From Castor canadensis (lineage: Eukaryota; Chordata; Mammalia; Rodentia; Castoridae), in contig NC_133389.1 of assembly GCF_047511655.1 (NCBI RefSeq), positions 148,020,473 through 148,084,472 on the forward strand: a DNA stretch of 64,000 bases, written 5' to 3'. The translations under genes and the position numbers were made by a program. The notes beneath the pieces are model-generated. The model searched no databases, was not told the DNA's origin, and saw only the letters and a list, made by a program, of their open reading frames with translations. Shown piece by piece: positions 34,491 through 46,624 of the stretch; position 1 is the stretch's first letter, and the number at the start of each line of letters is the position of its first letter.

Positions 34491-35481
34491 TTTTTTACCC
34501 ATTTCTGGAATGTACTTAAAATTACAATGTATAAGAAAAGTGTAAGTACTAAAATAAAATTAATTATTAAAATATGTATGGTTAAAAGCTGATGGTTGGA
34601 TTTCTGTGCCATGTTAAGAGTTGGAAGGAGTATCTATTGCCTGAATATAAAGGAAATACTTCAACATTCATTATGACATTGTCTGACCTAATATAAAAAA
34701 TGGTTAATCCTCAAAGTAGAAAGTTTTTTCTTAAATCAGTCACTAGAAGATAGTTAATTCACATCAAATTTTAAATCAAACATTTTAAATTTATGTCATA
34801 AAATTAGTTTTCTATCCTAAAGAGAATATACAGCACTTCTTCCTTTTTGTATAATCAATAGAGACCAGTGAAATGTGGAACTATGAGCTCTGTGGCATAA
34901 AAACCAATATAAATGTACAGCTAAATGTAAAAATGAGGAAATTGGTGTGATCTCAGTTGGAAAAAACAGGAAAAATAGTGAAAACTGCTTCACACTGACA
35001 GCAATGAGAAGGGGACTAGCCAAGTTTAAACCAAGTTATCAAAACCCATCATTGGTAAGTTTGTTGAGGTAGATATTTAAATGTTCAGTATATGAGGCAT
35101 GTAAGTCTGAGCTGAAAAGTTTTAAACAAATTTTTAAAAAATTATACTCACTGCCAGGGCACAGGCATAAAAATATCTTTGGTAAACCAGGATTGCTGCT
35201 GAGTCTATTCTCCTTTTTCTTATGTAAGTCAATACTGTGTAGCTTTCTTTGCTTTGGTACTTTTTAATTAGACATATTAAAACCAAGGATTCTAATGATT
35301 AGCAAGAAACAGACTGTAAGTATCAAATCAGTTCAAATTGTTAATGAATACTTTAAAACTGTTCTTTAGATTTTTTTTCTTAAAACAACAAAGCAAAAAG
35401 GATACTTTTCTATTAATTAAACATTTCCTTTATATACTGTCATTGATTGCTTAGAACTATCTGAGGTTAAGGATAAAGTTT
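34491..35481. other. Intergenic AT-rich DNA
   Basis: No coding, RNA or repeat signal recognised. Confidence 0.45.
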
Positions 35482-35497
35482 TCGTTTCCATATCTTT

Positions 35498-35684
35498 TTT
35501 TTTTTTTTCATTTTTCTTTTATTATTCATATGTGCATACAAGGCTTGGTTCATTTCTCCCCCCTGCCCCCACCCCCTCCCTTACCACCCACTCCACCCCC
35601 TCCCGCTCCCCCCCCTCAATACCCAGCAGAAACTATTTTGCCCTTATCTCTAATTTTGTTGTAGAGAGAGTATAAGCAATAATA
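35498..35684 (-). mobile_element. Very short 5'-truncated young L1 3' end
   Basis: 187 bp: poly(A) (as T on the plus strand), then the L1 3' UTR with the G-rich tract in reverse (C-rich, about 35559-35615), ending in TAAGCAATAATA. A perfect 16-bp target-site duplication TCGTTTCCATATCTTT lies at 35482-35497 and 35685-35700, a hallmark of recent target-primed insertion. Confidence 0.95.
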
Positions 35685-35700
35685 TCGTTTCCATATCTTT

Positions 35701-38689
35701 AATTTTTTTTACCATGACTTATAAAAAGGGCCTGGATAATTAAAAGCTAAAATGCTGATTTTTTTATTCTTATTAAAGCTGTTGCTTTGTTAGCATAGGT
35801 GTGCTATATTACCTATAAAATAAGAGTGAAATATCATAATTTAAGCAGAATAGTTTTTTGGGGGTATTTTTTGAAAACATATTTTCATACCACCTTTGTT
35901 CTGTACTTTATGGTCCAGAGAGAGAAATATCATAATATGTAATTTTTATAGAACTGAGTGAGAGTAATTTGGAAGCACAATGCGTAATTGCCCAAAATAA
36001 ATTAGCTAGAAAAAACACTTCAGTGTCAGTTTTTTTGAAGCAAGATAGAATTATTCTCAGACTTTTGAAATTTATAAAACTTTTAGAACAAAAATGCATT
36101 GATGAATACTGAATAAGCCTGAATAATAAATATAGGATTAAAATGAATTCTAGAAATATTGGACAAGCTGAATATTAGATTGTTTCATGATATTCTGACT
36201 AGGCTCTAGTCATAGAATACTGGGCCATAACACACAGCATGTTACTTTGAAAATAACTAGCAAAATAAAATTTTCTTAAATGGATAGCGTGGCCTTAGAA
36301 TATGCCTTAATATTCTTTAATATAATTATTTTCTTACATTGTATTTCTAGACCTAAATATTTTAGTTCAAAAATATTAGTATGATATACCCCCAAAATAT
36401 ACATCCATAGATATATTCATTACCCTTTATGAGACAGGATAAAAATTTACTTTAAATTACTGGATTATAATTTTCCTGTTATTATAAGAAGGTTTGTATA
36501 TATAATTCTTACTGCTGCCCAACAGAAATACAAGCCAATATTAGCTCTTGAAGTGGACATGAAATTAAAGTAGTGAATCCTCATATTACCTAGTATTGTA
36601 AATCAAATTTCATTAAATTCTAGAATAAATTTCCTTGTAGCTAATTTAAATATTGCTTATATATATAACTTGTTTTATTAATCCACTTTTATAAAAGGAA
36701 TATAATGTTTTTATAGAAGAAAGTTACAATATACCGCAAACGAGGCACTGAGAGAAAAGTTAGTATAGCTATTTTTTAATTTAAAAACTGCTAATTAGTG
36801 CGGCATTTTTTAGCTTTTAAAAACATCTCTAATTCGGTAACAGCGGGCATTCATAGTTTCTTTGTATTTACGAAGTGAAAATGTGTTAGGGTAAATTTTA
36901 TTAAGTTAAAGTTCATGTTTTAAAAGCCCAAAAACCTCACAAACTAAGAACTAAAAGAAAAAGAAACAGTGATGGTGTCACTGTGTTAAAGGAAGAAATA
37001 TGTATCAAACCTGACATGATATACACAGTGAGTACTTATACTTGCTAAAATGCGTAAGTGATAAAAATGTCATGTATAAATGACAAAAAGAAGTCCAGAC
37101 ATAGAGGCAATAAACTTTAAGCATAGTTTAGTGTGAACTTTGGTTGTAGTACCTGTTACAAAATCAATGGTCACAATATGACATATTTCTAGATATTTTA
37201 TGTTTTATAATATATAGATTTTTATATGCATTGATGTTTTTCAAAATCTGTAATATAAACCTAGAGTTTGAAATGTTTTACCAAAACCATTTAATATAGG
37301 TAAAATACATACAAACCTAAATATATTGAAACCAAAATAATGAGGAAGCTAGACTCTCCCTAACAGGATCCTGTTTTAAAATTGTACAGTATTACCTCAA
37401 ATGGTTGCTACATGTTTTCTGTATATGCGGTGGCTATTGTGTACAAATAAACATCTGGAATAAAACTGAAAAGTCCAAACACCAAGATGTTTTAAGTGGT
37501 TGTGTGGGATTATCACATTGCTAAAACAGCCAGATGACCAACTGTTTAAACAACTTTATCAAGACATTTGTTGTCTTACAGATACAACTTTTGTTTTGTT
37601 TGTTACAGGTTATAGATCTGTATTACGTAAGTGTATGAATAAGTGAAACCATGATTTAATCCTGCATTTCCAACGTTCTGGGTACTAAGATTTCTCTAAT
37701 TTCTCTTAAAAGAGCAAAAACATTTAACCTTAAGCATACCCAAACCCTCATTCATTACTACAGCACATATGTGGCTACTAGTTATTTTCTGTTATTCAAC
37801 GTTCTATTGAACAAAGTCAGTAGAGGAAGGTGGAGTAAGAATTAAATCCTCTGAAATCTTTTCTAGGATGAAAGTGTGGGCTTCGAGAATATCGAGGTTT
37901 CAAGCCTATAGATGAAGTCTGAGAAAAGTTTCTTCTCACAGAATGTAACCTTGGTTCCTATTAAGAGATTTAAAGAAAATTAGGGTTTTAATGTATTTTA
38001 AATGGCTCCAATTTTATAGTTACTTAGGGGAAAGATTTTAAAAATAAGATTAACTGGGCTTGGATTCTAAGGAGAGAGAAGGGGTGCTTCAGGAAATTCT
38101 CACTGTAAAGAGGAAGTCATTTTAAAACCTGGTACTGGACAGGAGGCCTCCTAGGGCTCTTTCTCTTAACAAGAGACTCAACATGAGGGACCTGAGAATA
38201 CTCATATTCAATGATATTTCTAAATTACTAGGTTATACTTACTTTGTCTCATCTCTAACCTTTAAAGATGTTTTTCCACCAAAACTGTAGTTAGAGTATG
38301 TAAGAATATGAATCAGATCCTATCAGTGAGAAAGCAGCTATTCAGAGACAATTAGGTAAACATTAATGTACTAGTTCATGTAATGGAGTAACATTTTATC
38401 CTATGACTAAGTAAAACATCCAGTGAATAGGTTCTGTTCTAAGAAGTGACTTATTTGATCCACTGCTAAACATAAGGATGATCAGAGACACTGCTGTGCT
38501 CAAGACACTGAGAATAGGAAATTTCAGGTAAGGCATGTATACTGACTAAATGCCTACTTCAGAGCATCAAAAGGAGCCAAATCTTTTTGCCTAGAAAGTT
38601 CATTTGTTCTGCCTGCTTTAAATGATTTGAATTTGAATACTGTGATTTAAGAAGGCAGAGTTTATGTCATAAAACTGAATAAGACTTTT
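35701..38689. other. Intergenic AT-rich DNA
   Basis: About 3 kb with low G+C and no ORF, young repeat or RNA gene that I can recognise. It may include sequence conserved between species, but that cannot be judged from one genome. Confidence 0.45.
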
Positions 38690-38808
38690 TTATTTTTTTA
38701 AAGACAGGGTCTCGCTAGTATAGCCCAAGCCATCTTCAAACTTTTGATCCTCCTGCCTCAGCCTCCCCAGTGTTAGGATTATAGGTGTGCACCACCACAC
38801 CTGGTCTT
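38690..38808 (-). mobile_element. B1-like SINE, minus strand
   Basis: Plus-strand text AAAGACAGGGTCTCGCTAGTATAGCCCA ... CCTGCCTCAGCCTCCCCAGTGTTAGGATTATAGG ... CACCACACCTGG. Confidence 0.85.
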
Positions 38809-39952
38809 GAATGAGACTTTTGAAGTAGCAACTAGGCTAAATCAACTGCATCTGACCACAAAAATTGAATACAGTTGTTTCAGTAGTTCTGAAAAACTTA
38901 ACTAGTAACTTACATACAATTAAGGGAAATGAACTAAAGTTTCTAAGATAAAAAGCATAATTTCTCTAAAGAGGCATGTTTGATTATATATAGTTGCAGT
39001 TTACATAATATGGGCACACAGGCCATTCTACTGACCTACCAAGACTCTGAACATGTCTACAAACAATGAAATAACCTACCAGTGCTAGAATAGATAACCA
39101 TCTGGAGTAAGTCATAAAAAGAATGGGTAATTTTTAAAATGCATGTCAGACCTAGGGTTAAAAATGTTTTAAATGCAATTGCAGTGTATCAATACCACTT
39201 CGAGATACTTTGTGAAGTTACAAAACAGTCTAGAAACACACTGTGGTATTGTAATAAGTTAAGGATAGTTTATTCAATCAGTATTGTGAGAAAATTCACT
39301 CCAATGACATCAGGCTATAGTAAGTCTGAGGAACTTTTATAGTTTTTCAGCTAAGGAGACTTCACTAGACAATTATGATAATGACCACTTATCTTAGAAC
39401 TACATCAAATTTAGTTAATATAGAGTCTAGTACCTGCCAATTAGAATGTACAAAAATCTCCAAAATCCCAAGCTTGAATAACCCTTTCCAAAAATAGCAA
39501 ATACAACATGAAAAGTCTATACAATAGCCTGTGTAGTACTAGCAACAGAAAGGGAAGAAAGAAGAAAAACATTTACTTTTGTTGCTGGACATAATTATTT
39601 CAAAAGCATGTGTTCCCAATAATAGATGGCATAGGGTAAGGATATCCTTTGCTATCAGAGGATTAAACTTTTTCTGGGATACTGTAGAGGCGCTTTGTTC
39701 TTAGCTTGTGTTCCTTCTTATATTTCCCAGATGCTGAGTTGAACAATACTTTTAAAGAAAACTTTTGATGAGAAACCTAACAAAATGAAATTCTAGAGTA
39801 ATTCTATTTCCACTGTTTGGTTAGGAAACTGGTTCCTACTTGGGTTGCTTGATAAAAATACAATTTAACAATTTCATGTTTATTATAATTTGTTTCTTTT
39901 AGAATTGAAATATTTTCTGATTTGGATTTTTAAACACTTCAAGGGATTAGAA
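38809..39952. other. Intergenic AT-rich DNA
   Basis: No gene or repeat recognised. The longest plus-strand open frame (39139-39342, 67 codons) lacks any familiar domain and is within random expectation. Confidence 0.45.
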
Positions 39953-39966
39953 GAGGCATTTCATTT
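39953..39966. repeat. Target-site duplication, left copy, of the 6.6-kb L1
   Basis: GAGGCATTTCATTT is repeated identically at 46611-46624, on the other side of the L1. Confidence 0.93.
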
Positions 39967-40012
39967 TTTTTTTTTTTGCTTGTAACACTTTTTATTTTTT
40001 ATTTTTTTTTTT
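39967..40012 (-). other. Composite poly(A) tail with internal non-A segment
   Basis: The tail is two A-rich tracts separated by an 11-base non-A segment (39978-39988, GTGTTACAAGC on the minus strand). This is unlike the simple tails at 35498, 52476 and 63295. Confidence 0.7.
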
Positions 40013-40057
40013 CATTTTTCTTTTATTATTCATATGTGCATACAAGGCTTGGTTCAT

Positions 40058-40130
40058 TTCTCCCCCCTGCCCCCACCCCCCCCTTACCACCCACTCCACC
40101 CCCTCCCGCTCCCCCCCTCAATACCCCGCA
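40058..40130 (-). repeat. G-rich tract in the L1 3' UTR
   Basis: On the L1 sense (minus) strand this is runs of three to seven G separated by short spacers, ending next to GGGGAGAAATGAACCAAGCC. It could fold into G-quadruplexes. The same block occurs in the other L1 3' ends of this window. Confidence 0.8.
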
Positions 40131-40495
40131 GAAACTATTTTGCCCTTATCTCTAATTTTGTTGTAGAGAGAGTATAAGCAATAATAGGAAGGAACAAGGG
40201 GTTTTGCTGGTTGAGATAAGGATAGCTATACAGGGCATTGACTCACATTGATTTCCTGTGCGTGGGTGTTACCTTCTAGGTTAATTCTTTTTGATCTAAC
40301 CTTTTCTCTAGTTCCTGGTCCCCTTTTCCTATTGGCCTCAGTTGCTTTAAGGTATCTGCTTTAGTTTCTCTGCATTAAGGGCAACAAATGCTAGCTAGTT
40401 TTTTAGGTGTCTTACCTATCCTCACCCCTCCCTTGTGTGCTCTCGCTTTTATCCTGTGCTCATAGTCCAATCCCCTTGTTGTGTTTGCCCTTGAT

Positions 40496-43400
40496 CTAAT
40501 GTCCACATATGAGGGAGAACATACGATTTTTGGTCTTTTGAGCCAGGCTAACCTCACTCAGAATGATGTTCTCCAATTCCATCCATTTACCAGCGAATGA
40601 TAACATTTCGTTCTTCTTCATGGCTGCATAAAATTCCATTGTGTATAGATACCACATTTTCTTAATCCATTCGTCAGTGCTGGGGCATCTTGGCTGTTTC
40701 CATAACTTGGCTATTGTGAATAGTGCTGCAATAAACATGGATGTGCAGGTGCCTCTGGAGTAACAGTCTTTTGGGTATATCCCCAAGAGTGGTATTGCTG
40801 GATCAAATGGTAGATCGATGTCCAGCTTTTTAAGTAGCCTCCAAATTTTTTTCCAGAGTGGTTGTACTAGTCTACATTCCCACCAACAGTGTAAGAGGGT
40901 TCCTTTTCCCCCGCATCCTCGCCAACACCTGTTGTTGGTGGTGTTGCTGATGATGGCTATTCTAACAGGGGTGAGGTGGAATCTTAGTGTGGTTTTAATT
41001 TGCATTTCCTTTATTGCTAGAGATGGTGAGCATTTTTTCATGTGTTTTCTGGCCATTTGAATTTCTTCTTTTGAGAAAGTTCTGTTTAGTTCACATGCCC
41101 ATTTCTTTATTGGTTCATTAGTTTTGGGAGAATTTAGTTTTTTAAGTTCCCTGTATATTCTGGTTATCAGTCCTTTGTCTGATGTATAATTGGCAAATAT
41201 TTTCTCCCACTCTGTGGGTGTTCTCTTCAGTTTAGAGACCATTTCTTTTGATGAACAGAAGCTTTTTAGTTTTATGAGGTCCCATTTATCTATGCTATCT
41301 CTTAGTTGCTGTGCTGCTGGGGTTTCATTGAGAAAGTTCTTACCTATACCTACTAACTCCAGAGTATTTCCTACTCTTTCTTGTATCAACTTAAGAGTTT
41401 GTGGTCTGATATTAAGATCCTTGATCCATTTTGAGTTAATCTTGGTATAGGGTGATATACATGGATCTAGTTTCAGTTTTTTGCAGACTGCTAACCAGTT
41501 TTCCCAGCAGTTTTTGTTGAAGAGGCTGCTATTTCTCCATCGTATAGTTTTAGCTCCTTTGTCAAAGATAAGTTGCTCATAGTTGTGTGGCTTCATATCT
41601 GGATCCTCTATTCTGTTCCACTGGTCTTCATGTCTGTTTTTGTGCCAGTACCATGCTGTTTTTATTGTTATTGCTTTGTAATATAGTTTGAAGTCAGGTA
41701 TTGTGATACCTCCTGCATTGTTCTTTTGACTGAGTATTGCCTTGGCTATTCGTGGCCTCTTGTGTTTCCATATAAATTTCACAGTAGATTTTTCAATCTC
41801 TTTAATGAATGTCATTGGAATTTTGATGGGAATTGCATTAAACATGTAGATTACTTTGGGGAGTATCGACATTTTTACTATGTTGATTCTACCAATCCAT
41901 GAGCATGGGAGATCTCTCCACTTTCTATAGTCTTCCTCAATCTCTTTCTTCAGAAGTGTATAGTTTTCCTTGTAGAGGTCTTTCACATCTTTTGTTAGGT
42001 TTACACCTAGGTATTTGATTTTTTTTGAGGCTATTGTAAATGGAATTGTTTTCATACATTCTTTTTCCGTTTGCTCATTGTTAGTGTATAGAAATGCTAA
42101 TGATTTTTCTATGTTGATTTTATATCCTGTTACCTTGCTATAGCTATTGATGATGTCTAGAAGCTTCTGAGTAGAGTTTTTTGGGTCTTTAAGGTATAGG
42201 ATCATGTCGTCTGCAAATAGGGATATTTTGACAGTTTCTTTACCTATTTGTATTCCTTTTATTCCTTCTTCTTGCCTAATTGCTCTGGCTAGGAATTCCA
42301 GTACTATGTTGAATAGGAGTGGAGATAGTGGGCATCCTCGTCTGGTTCCTGATTTTAGAGGGAATGGTTTTAATTTTTCTCCGTTAAGTATAATGCTGGC
42401 TGTAGGTTTGTCATATATAGCTTTTATAATGTTGAGGAACTTTCCTTCTATTCCTAGTTTTCTTAGAGCTTTTATCATGAAATGATGTTGGATCTTATCA
42501 AAGGCTTTTTCTGCATCTATTGAGATGATCAAGTGGTTTTTGTCTTTGCTTCTGTTAATGTGGTTTATTACGTTTATTGATTTTCGTATGTTGAACCACC
42601 CCTGCATCCCTGGGATGAAGCCTACCTGGTCGTGGTGAATAATCTTTTTGATGTGTTGCTGAATTCGATTTGCCATTATTTTGTTGAGGATTTTTGCATC
42701 AATGTTCATTAAGGAGATTGGCCTATAGTTCTCCTTTTTGGAGGTGTCTTTGCCTGGTTTTGGGATAAGTGTAATACTGGCTTCATAAAATGTGTTTGGC
42801 AGTTTTCCTTCCCTTTCTATTTCACGGAACAGTTTAAGGAGGGTTGGTATCAGTTCTTCTTTAAAGGTCTGATAGAATTCAGCAGAGAATCCATCAGGTC
42901 CTGGACTTTTCTTTTTGGGGAGACTCTTGATTGCTGCTTCAACTTCATTTTGTGTTATAGGTCTATTCAGGTGATTAATTTCCTCTTGGTTCAGTTTTGG
43001 ATGATCATATGTATCTAGAAATCTGTCCATTTCTTTTAGATTTTCAAATTTATTTGAATATAGGTTCTCAAAGTAGTCTCTGATGATTTCCTGGACTTCC
43101 ATGGTGTTTGTTGTTATCTCCCCTTTTGCATTCCTGATTCTACTAATTTGGGTTTTTTTCTCTCCTCATTTTAGTCAGGTTTGCCAGGGGTCTATCGAGC
43201 TTGTTTATTTTTTCAAAGAACCAACTTTTTGTTTCATTAATTCTTTGTATGGTTTTTTTGGTTTCTATTTCGTTGATTTCAGCTCTTATTTTTATTATTT
43301 CTCTCCTTCTATTTGTTTTGGGATTTGCTTGTTCTTGTTTTTCTAGGAGTTTGAGATGTATCATTAGGTCATTGATTTGGGATCTTTCAATCTTTTTAAT

Positions 43401-44315
43401 ATATGCACTCATGGCTATAAACTTTCCTCTCAAGACTGCCTTAGCTGTGTCCCATAGGTTCTGGTAGGTTGTGTTTTCATTTTCATTGACTTCCAGGAAC
43501 TTTTTAATTTCCTCTTTTATTGCATCGATGATCCATTCTTCATTAAGTAATGAGTTATTTAGTTTCCAGCTGTTTGCATGTTTTTTGTCTTTACTTTTGT
43601 TGTTGAGTTCTACTTTTACTGCATTGTGGTCAGATAGTATGCATGGTATTATTTCTATTTTCTTATATTTGCTGAGGCTTGCTTTGTGCCCTAGGATATG
43701 ATCTATTTTGGAGAAGGTTCCATGGGCTGCTGAGAAGAATGTATATTGTGTAGAGGTTGGATGAAATGTTCTGTAGACATCTACTAGGTCCACTTGATCT
43801 ATTGCATATTTTAGATCTTGGATTTCTTTATTGAGTTTTTGTTTGGATGACCTATCTATTGATGATAATGGAGTGTTAAAGTCTCCCACAACCACTGTGT
43901 TGGCGTTTATATATGCTTTTAGGTCTTTCAGGGTATGTTTGATGAAATTGGGTGCGTTGACATTGGGTGCGTACAGATTGATGATTATTATTTCCTTTTG
44001 GTCTATTTCCCCTTTTATTAGTATGGAATGTCCTTCTTTATCTCGTTTGATCAATGTAGGTTTGAAGTCTACTTTGTCAGAGATAAGTATTGCTACTCCT
44101 GCTTGTTTTCGGGGGCCATTGGCTTGGTAAATCTTCTTCCAGCCTTTCATCCTAAGCATATGCTTATTTCTGTCGGTGAGATGAGTCTCCTGTAAGCAAC
44201 AAATTGTTGGATCTTCTTTTTTAATCCATTTTGTCAAACGGTGTCTTTTGATGGGTGAATTAAGTCCATTAACATTAAGTGTTAGTACTGATAGGTATGT
44301 GGTGATTCCTGCCAT
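40496..44315 (-). pseudogene. L1 ORF2p (endonuclease and reverse transcriptase) with a single-base frameshift
   Basis: ORF2p nicks target DNA and copies L1 RNA into it. The first part (44315-43143, 390 codons) is the AP-like endonuclease: [33 protein letters not shown] and [10 protein letters not shown], with the expected catalytic Asn, Glu, Asp and His blocks. The second part (43102-40496, 868 codons) holds the RT, with [22 protein letters not shown] and the catalytic FADD at 42206-42217. A C-terminal Cys-rich block follows ([19 protein letters not shown]). The two parts are out of register by one base because the A-tract at 43153-43159 (T on plus) has seven residues where copy A has six. 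Without that base the frame would be about 1272 codons, close to the usual L1 ORF2p length. Ordinary decay or a sequencing/assembly indel would both explain it. Confidence 0.95.
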
Positions 44316-44365
44316 TTAGTTATCTTAGTTGTTTGAAGGTTTGATTGTGTGTACCTAACTTGATG

Positions 44366-45457
44366 TTACTCTCTACTGTCTTGCTTTTTCTTATCCTGTG
44401 GTTTGGTGCTGCCTGCCTTTTCATGGTTAAGTTGGGTGTCACTTTCTGTGTGCAGGATCCCTTGCAGAATCTTTTGTAATGGTGGCTTTGTGGTCACATA
44501 TTGTTTTAGTTTCTGCTTATCATGGAAGACTTTTATTGCTCCATCTATTTTGAATGATAGCTTTGCTGGGTAGAGTATCCTGGGGTTGAAGTTATTTTCA
44601 TTCAGTGCCCGGAAGATCTCACCCCACGCTCTTCTTGCTTTTAATGTTTCTGTTGAGAAGTCTGCTGTGATTTTGATGGGTTTACCTTTGTATGTTACTT
44701 GTTTTTTCTCTCTTACAGCCTTCAATATTCTTTCCTTAGTTTCTGAACTTGTTGTTTTAATGATGATATGTCGTGGAGTAGTTCTATTTTGATCTGGTCT
44801 GTTTGGTGTCCTGGAGGCCTCTTGCATCTGTATGGGAATATCTTTCTCTAGATTTGGGAAATTTTCCGTTATTATTTTGTTGAATATATTACGCATTCCC
44901 TTCGCTTGCACCTCTTCTCCTTCTTCGATGCCCATGATTCTCAAGTTTGGTCTTTTGATGGAGTCAGTGAGTTCTTGCATTTTCTTTTCACAGGTCTTGA
45001 GTTGTTTAATTAGTAGTTCTTCAGTTTTTCCTTTAATTACCATTTCATCTTCAAGTTCTGAGATTCTGTCTTCTGTTTGTTCTATTCTGCTGGATTGGCC
45101 TTCTGTTTTGTTTTGCAGTTCTGTTTCGTTCTTTTTTCTGAGGTTTTCCATATCCTGGCTGTTTTCTTCTTTATTGTTGTCTATTTTTGTCCTGAGTTCA
45201 TTTATCCATTTATTCATTGTGTTCTGTCTTTCACTTTGGTGTTTATACAGTGCTTCTATGGTTTCCTTTATTTCTTCTTTTGCTTTTTCAAATTCTCTAT
45301 TTTTATTGTCTTGGAATTTCTTGAGTGTCTCCTGTACATTTTGGTTGACCCTATCCAGTATCATCTCTATAAAATTCTCATTGAGTACTTGTAGTATGTC
45401 TTCTTTTAAATTATTCTTGTAGGCTTCATTGGGTCCTTTGGCATAGTTTATCTTCAT
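44366..45457 (-). CDS. L1 ORF1p, intact, 363 residues
   Basis: The L1 RNA-binding protein that coats L1 RNA and acts as a nucleic-acid chaperone in cytoplasmic RNPs. The frame is uninterrupted from MKINYAKGPNEAYKNN to DKKKQDSRE. Residues about 20-160 form a long, charged heptad-rich coiled coil (QNVQETLKKFQDNKNREF, RISELEDEM) that would trimerise it. About 165-265 is the RRM, starting RPNLRIMGIEEGEEVQAKG. About 270-340 is the C-terminal domain (ITADFSTETLKARRAWGEI, YPAKLSFKIDG). The start matches the equivalent ATG in copy A at 993. It lies 50 bp upstream of ORF2. It is a transposon protein, not a host gene, and its length is close to that of other mammalian ORF1p proteins. Confidence 0.95.
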   Translation of the reverse strand: MKINYAKGPNEAYKNNLKEDILQVLNENFIEMILDRVNQNVQETLKKFQDNKNREFEKAKEEIKETIEALYKHQSERQNTMNKWINELRTKIDNNKEENSQDMENLRKKNETELQNKTEGQSSRIEQTEDRISELEDEMVIKGKTEELLIKQLKTCEKKMQELTDSIKRPNLRIMGIEEGEEVQAKGMRNIFNKIITENFPNLEKDIPIQMQEASRTPNRPDQNRTTPRHIIIKTTSSETKERILKAVREKKQVTYKGKPIKITADFSTETLKARRAWGEIFRALNENNFNPRILYPAKLSFKIDGAIKVFHDKQKLKQYVTTKPPLQKILQGILHTESDTQLNHEKAGSTKPQDKKKQDSRE

Positions 45458-46610
45458 TTTGTTGGAGTCTGGATCTGAGTTTCTGTTCTCTTCATTCCCC
45501 TCTGGTTCCTGTACTAATTTTTGCTGTGGGGAAACTGGTTTCCTTGTTTTTTCTGTCTTCCTGTCATTGTCCTTGGTGTTGTTACTGTCCCTGTACTGTG
45601 TGTAATTAAGTATTTTCTAGCTTGTAATAATAACAATGGTAATATTGAGAATGGAAGAGTGAGCTGAGATGGAAAGCAAGAAGTTAAAGAAAAGGGGAAA
45701 ACAAATATACAGACAAGAGGGAGAAAGCAGAACAAGGTATCAGACAAGAGAGTTTCAAAGGTATAAACAGGGAGTGTTAGTGTACTAATCGACAGTAAGC
45801 TGAACAGACAATAGAGTGACAGAGAGAGGATTGAAAATCAAAGATAAAAAAAATAAAAAATAAGTATATGAAAGTAATATCTATTTATAAAAATGAATTA
45901 AAATAAAATGGAAAATAGAAAATTAAAAAAAACAAAAAAAACCAAAAAACCAAAATACTTCCAAGTTTATATGCAATGCAATTTCAGTCTTAATAATTTG
46001 GATGTCCGTCTCAATCTCCAGTCCTGGAGTTGGTGCCTCAGATGTTGTTCTGTAGTTGTCTCATCAAAGGGGATGTATAAAGTAGAACAAAACTATACTC
46101 ACACACACACAGAAGAAAAAAAAAAAAAAAGCCCCACCAAGTGTCCCCAGTTCAAATGCAATACAGTTTCAGTAAGTTTTTCGGCTAGCAGGTGTAATTC
46201 GGTTGTTCTCTCATCAAAGGTAGGGAGAAAAAGAAAAAAAAGCGTCTGGAGGCAGTTCTGAGAGTGGTATCTGCAACTGTGGCTTGCCTGCCTGCTGCTC
46301 TCAGCCTGTAGCTGGCGGCGTTATTTATGCAGATCTCTGAGGTGAGCTAGCGCTCACCTGGTCCCACAGGCTTTGTTTGCTCAGAGTTCTCCTGTGCAGC
46401 GGCCTCTGCCACAGGCTTTCCCCTTTCCCAGCACTGGGAAAGGTGACACTGCCCCGCGTTGTCAGGCCTGTGTGTTTATTTACAGTTCACGTGGGAAGTG
46501 GGTCTTCCCTCCTCTCACAAGGTTTCCCGCTCCTGGTTGCTGGGCGCGCCCTGCTCCCGCCAGATCCTCTCCGGCCCGCCCGGCTCGTTTATTTACAGTC
46601 CCGGGAAGGC
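45458..46610 (-). promoter_or_regulatory. L1 5' UTR / internal promoter region
   Basis: About 1.15 kb upstream of ORF1. The outermost 300 bp are GC-rich with many CpGs (CGCGCC, CCGGCCCGCCCGGCTCG on plus), whereas the ORF1-proximal 700 bp are A/T-rich. There is no array of rodent-type monomers. The CCAAGATGGC YY1-like start of copy B (6564) is absent, because this copy begins at the equivalent of about 6970. Confidence 0.7.
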
Positions 46611-46624
46611 GAGGCATTTCATTT
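46611..46624. repeat. Target-site duplication, right copy, of the 6.6-kb L1
   Basis: GAGGCATTTCATTT, identical to 39953-39966. Confidence 0.93.

Larger units (their letters stand above)
39967..46610 (-). mobile_element. Nearly intact young L1, 6.6 kb, minus strand
   Basis: Reading down the minus strand: 5' UTR 46610-45458 (CpG-rich, so little methylation decay), intact ORF1 45457-44366, a 50-bp spacer, ORF2 44315-40496 with one frameshift, a 3' UTR with a G-rich tract (40058-40130, C-rich on plus), and a poly(A) tail at 40012-39967. A perfect 14-bp target-site duplication flanks it. It is 5'-truncated within the UTR relative to copy B. This is the best-preserved L1 here and probably represents the most recently active subfamily in this window. 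Confidence 0.97.
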
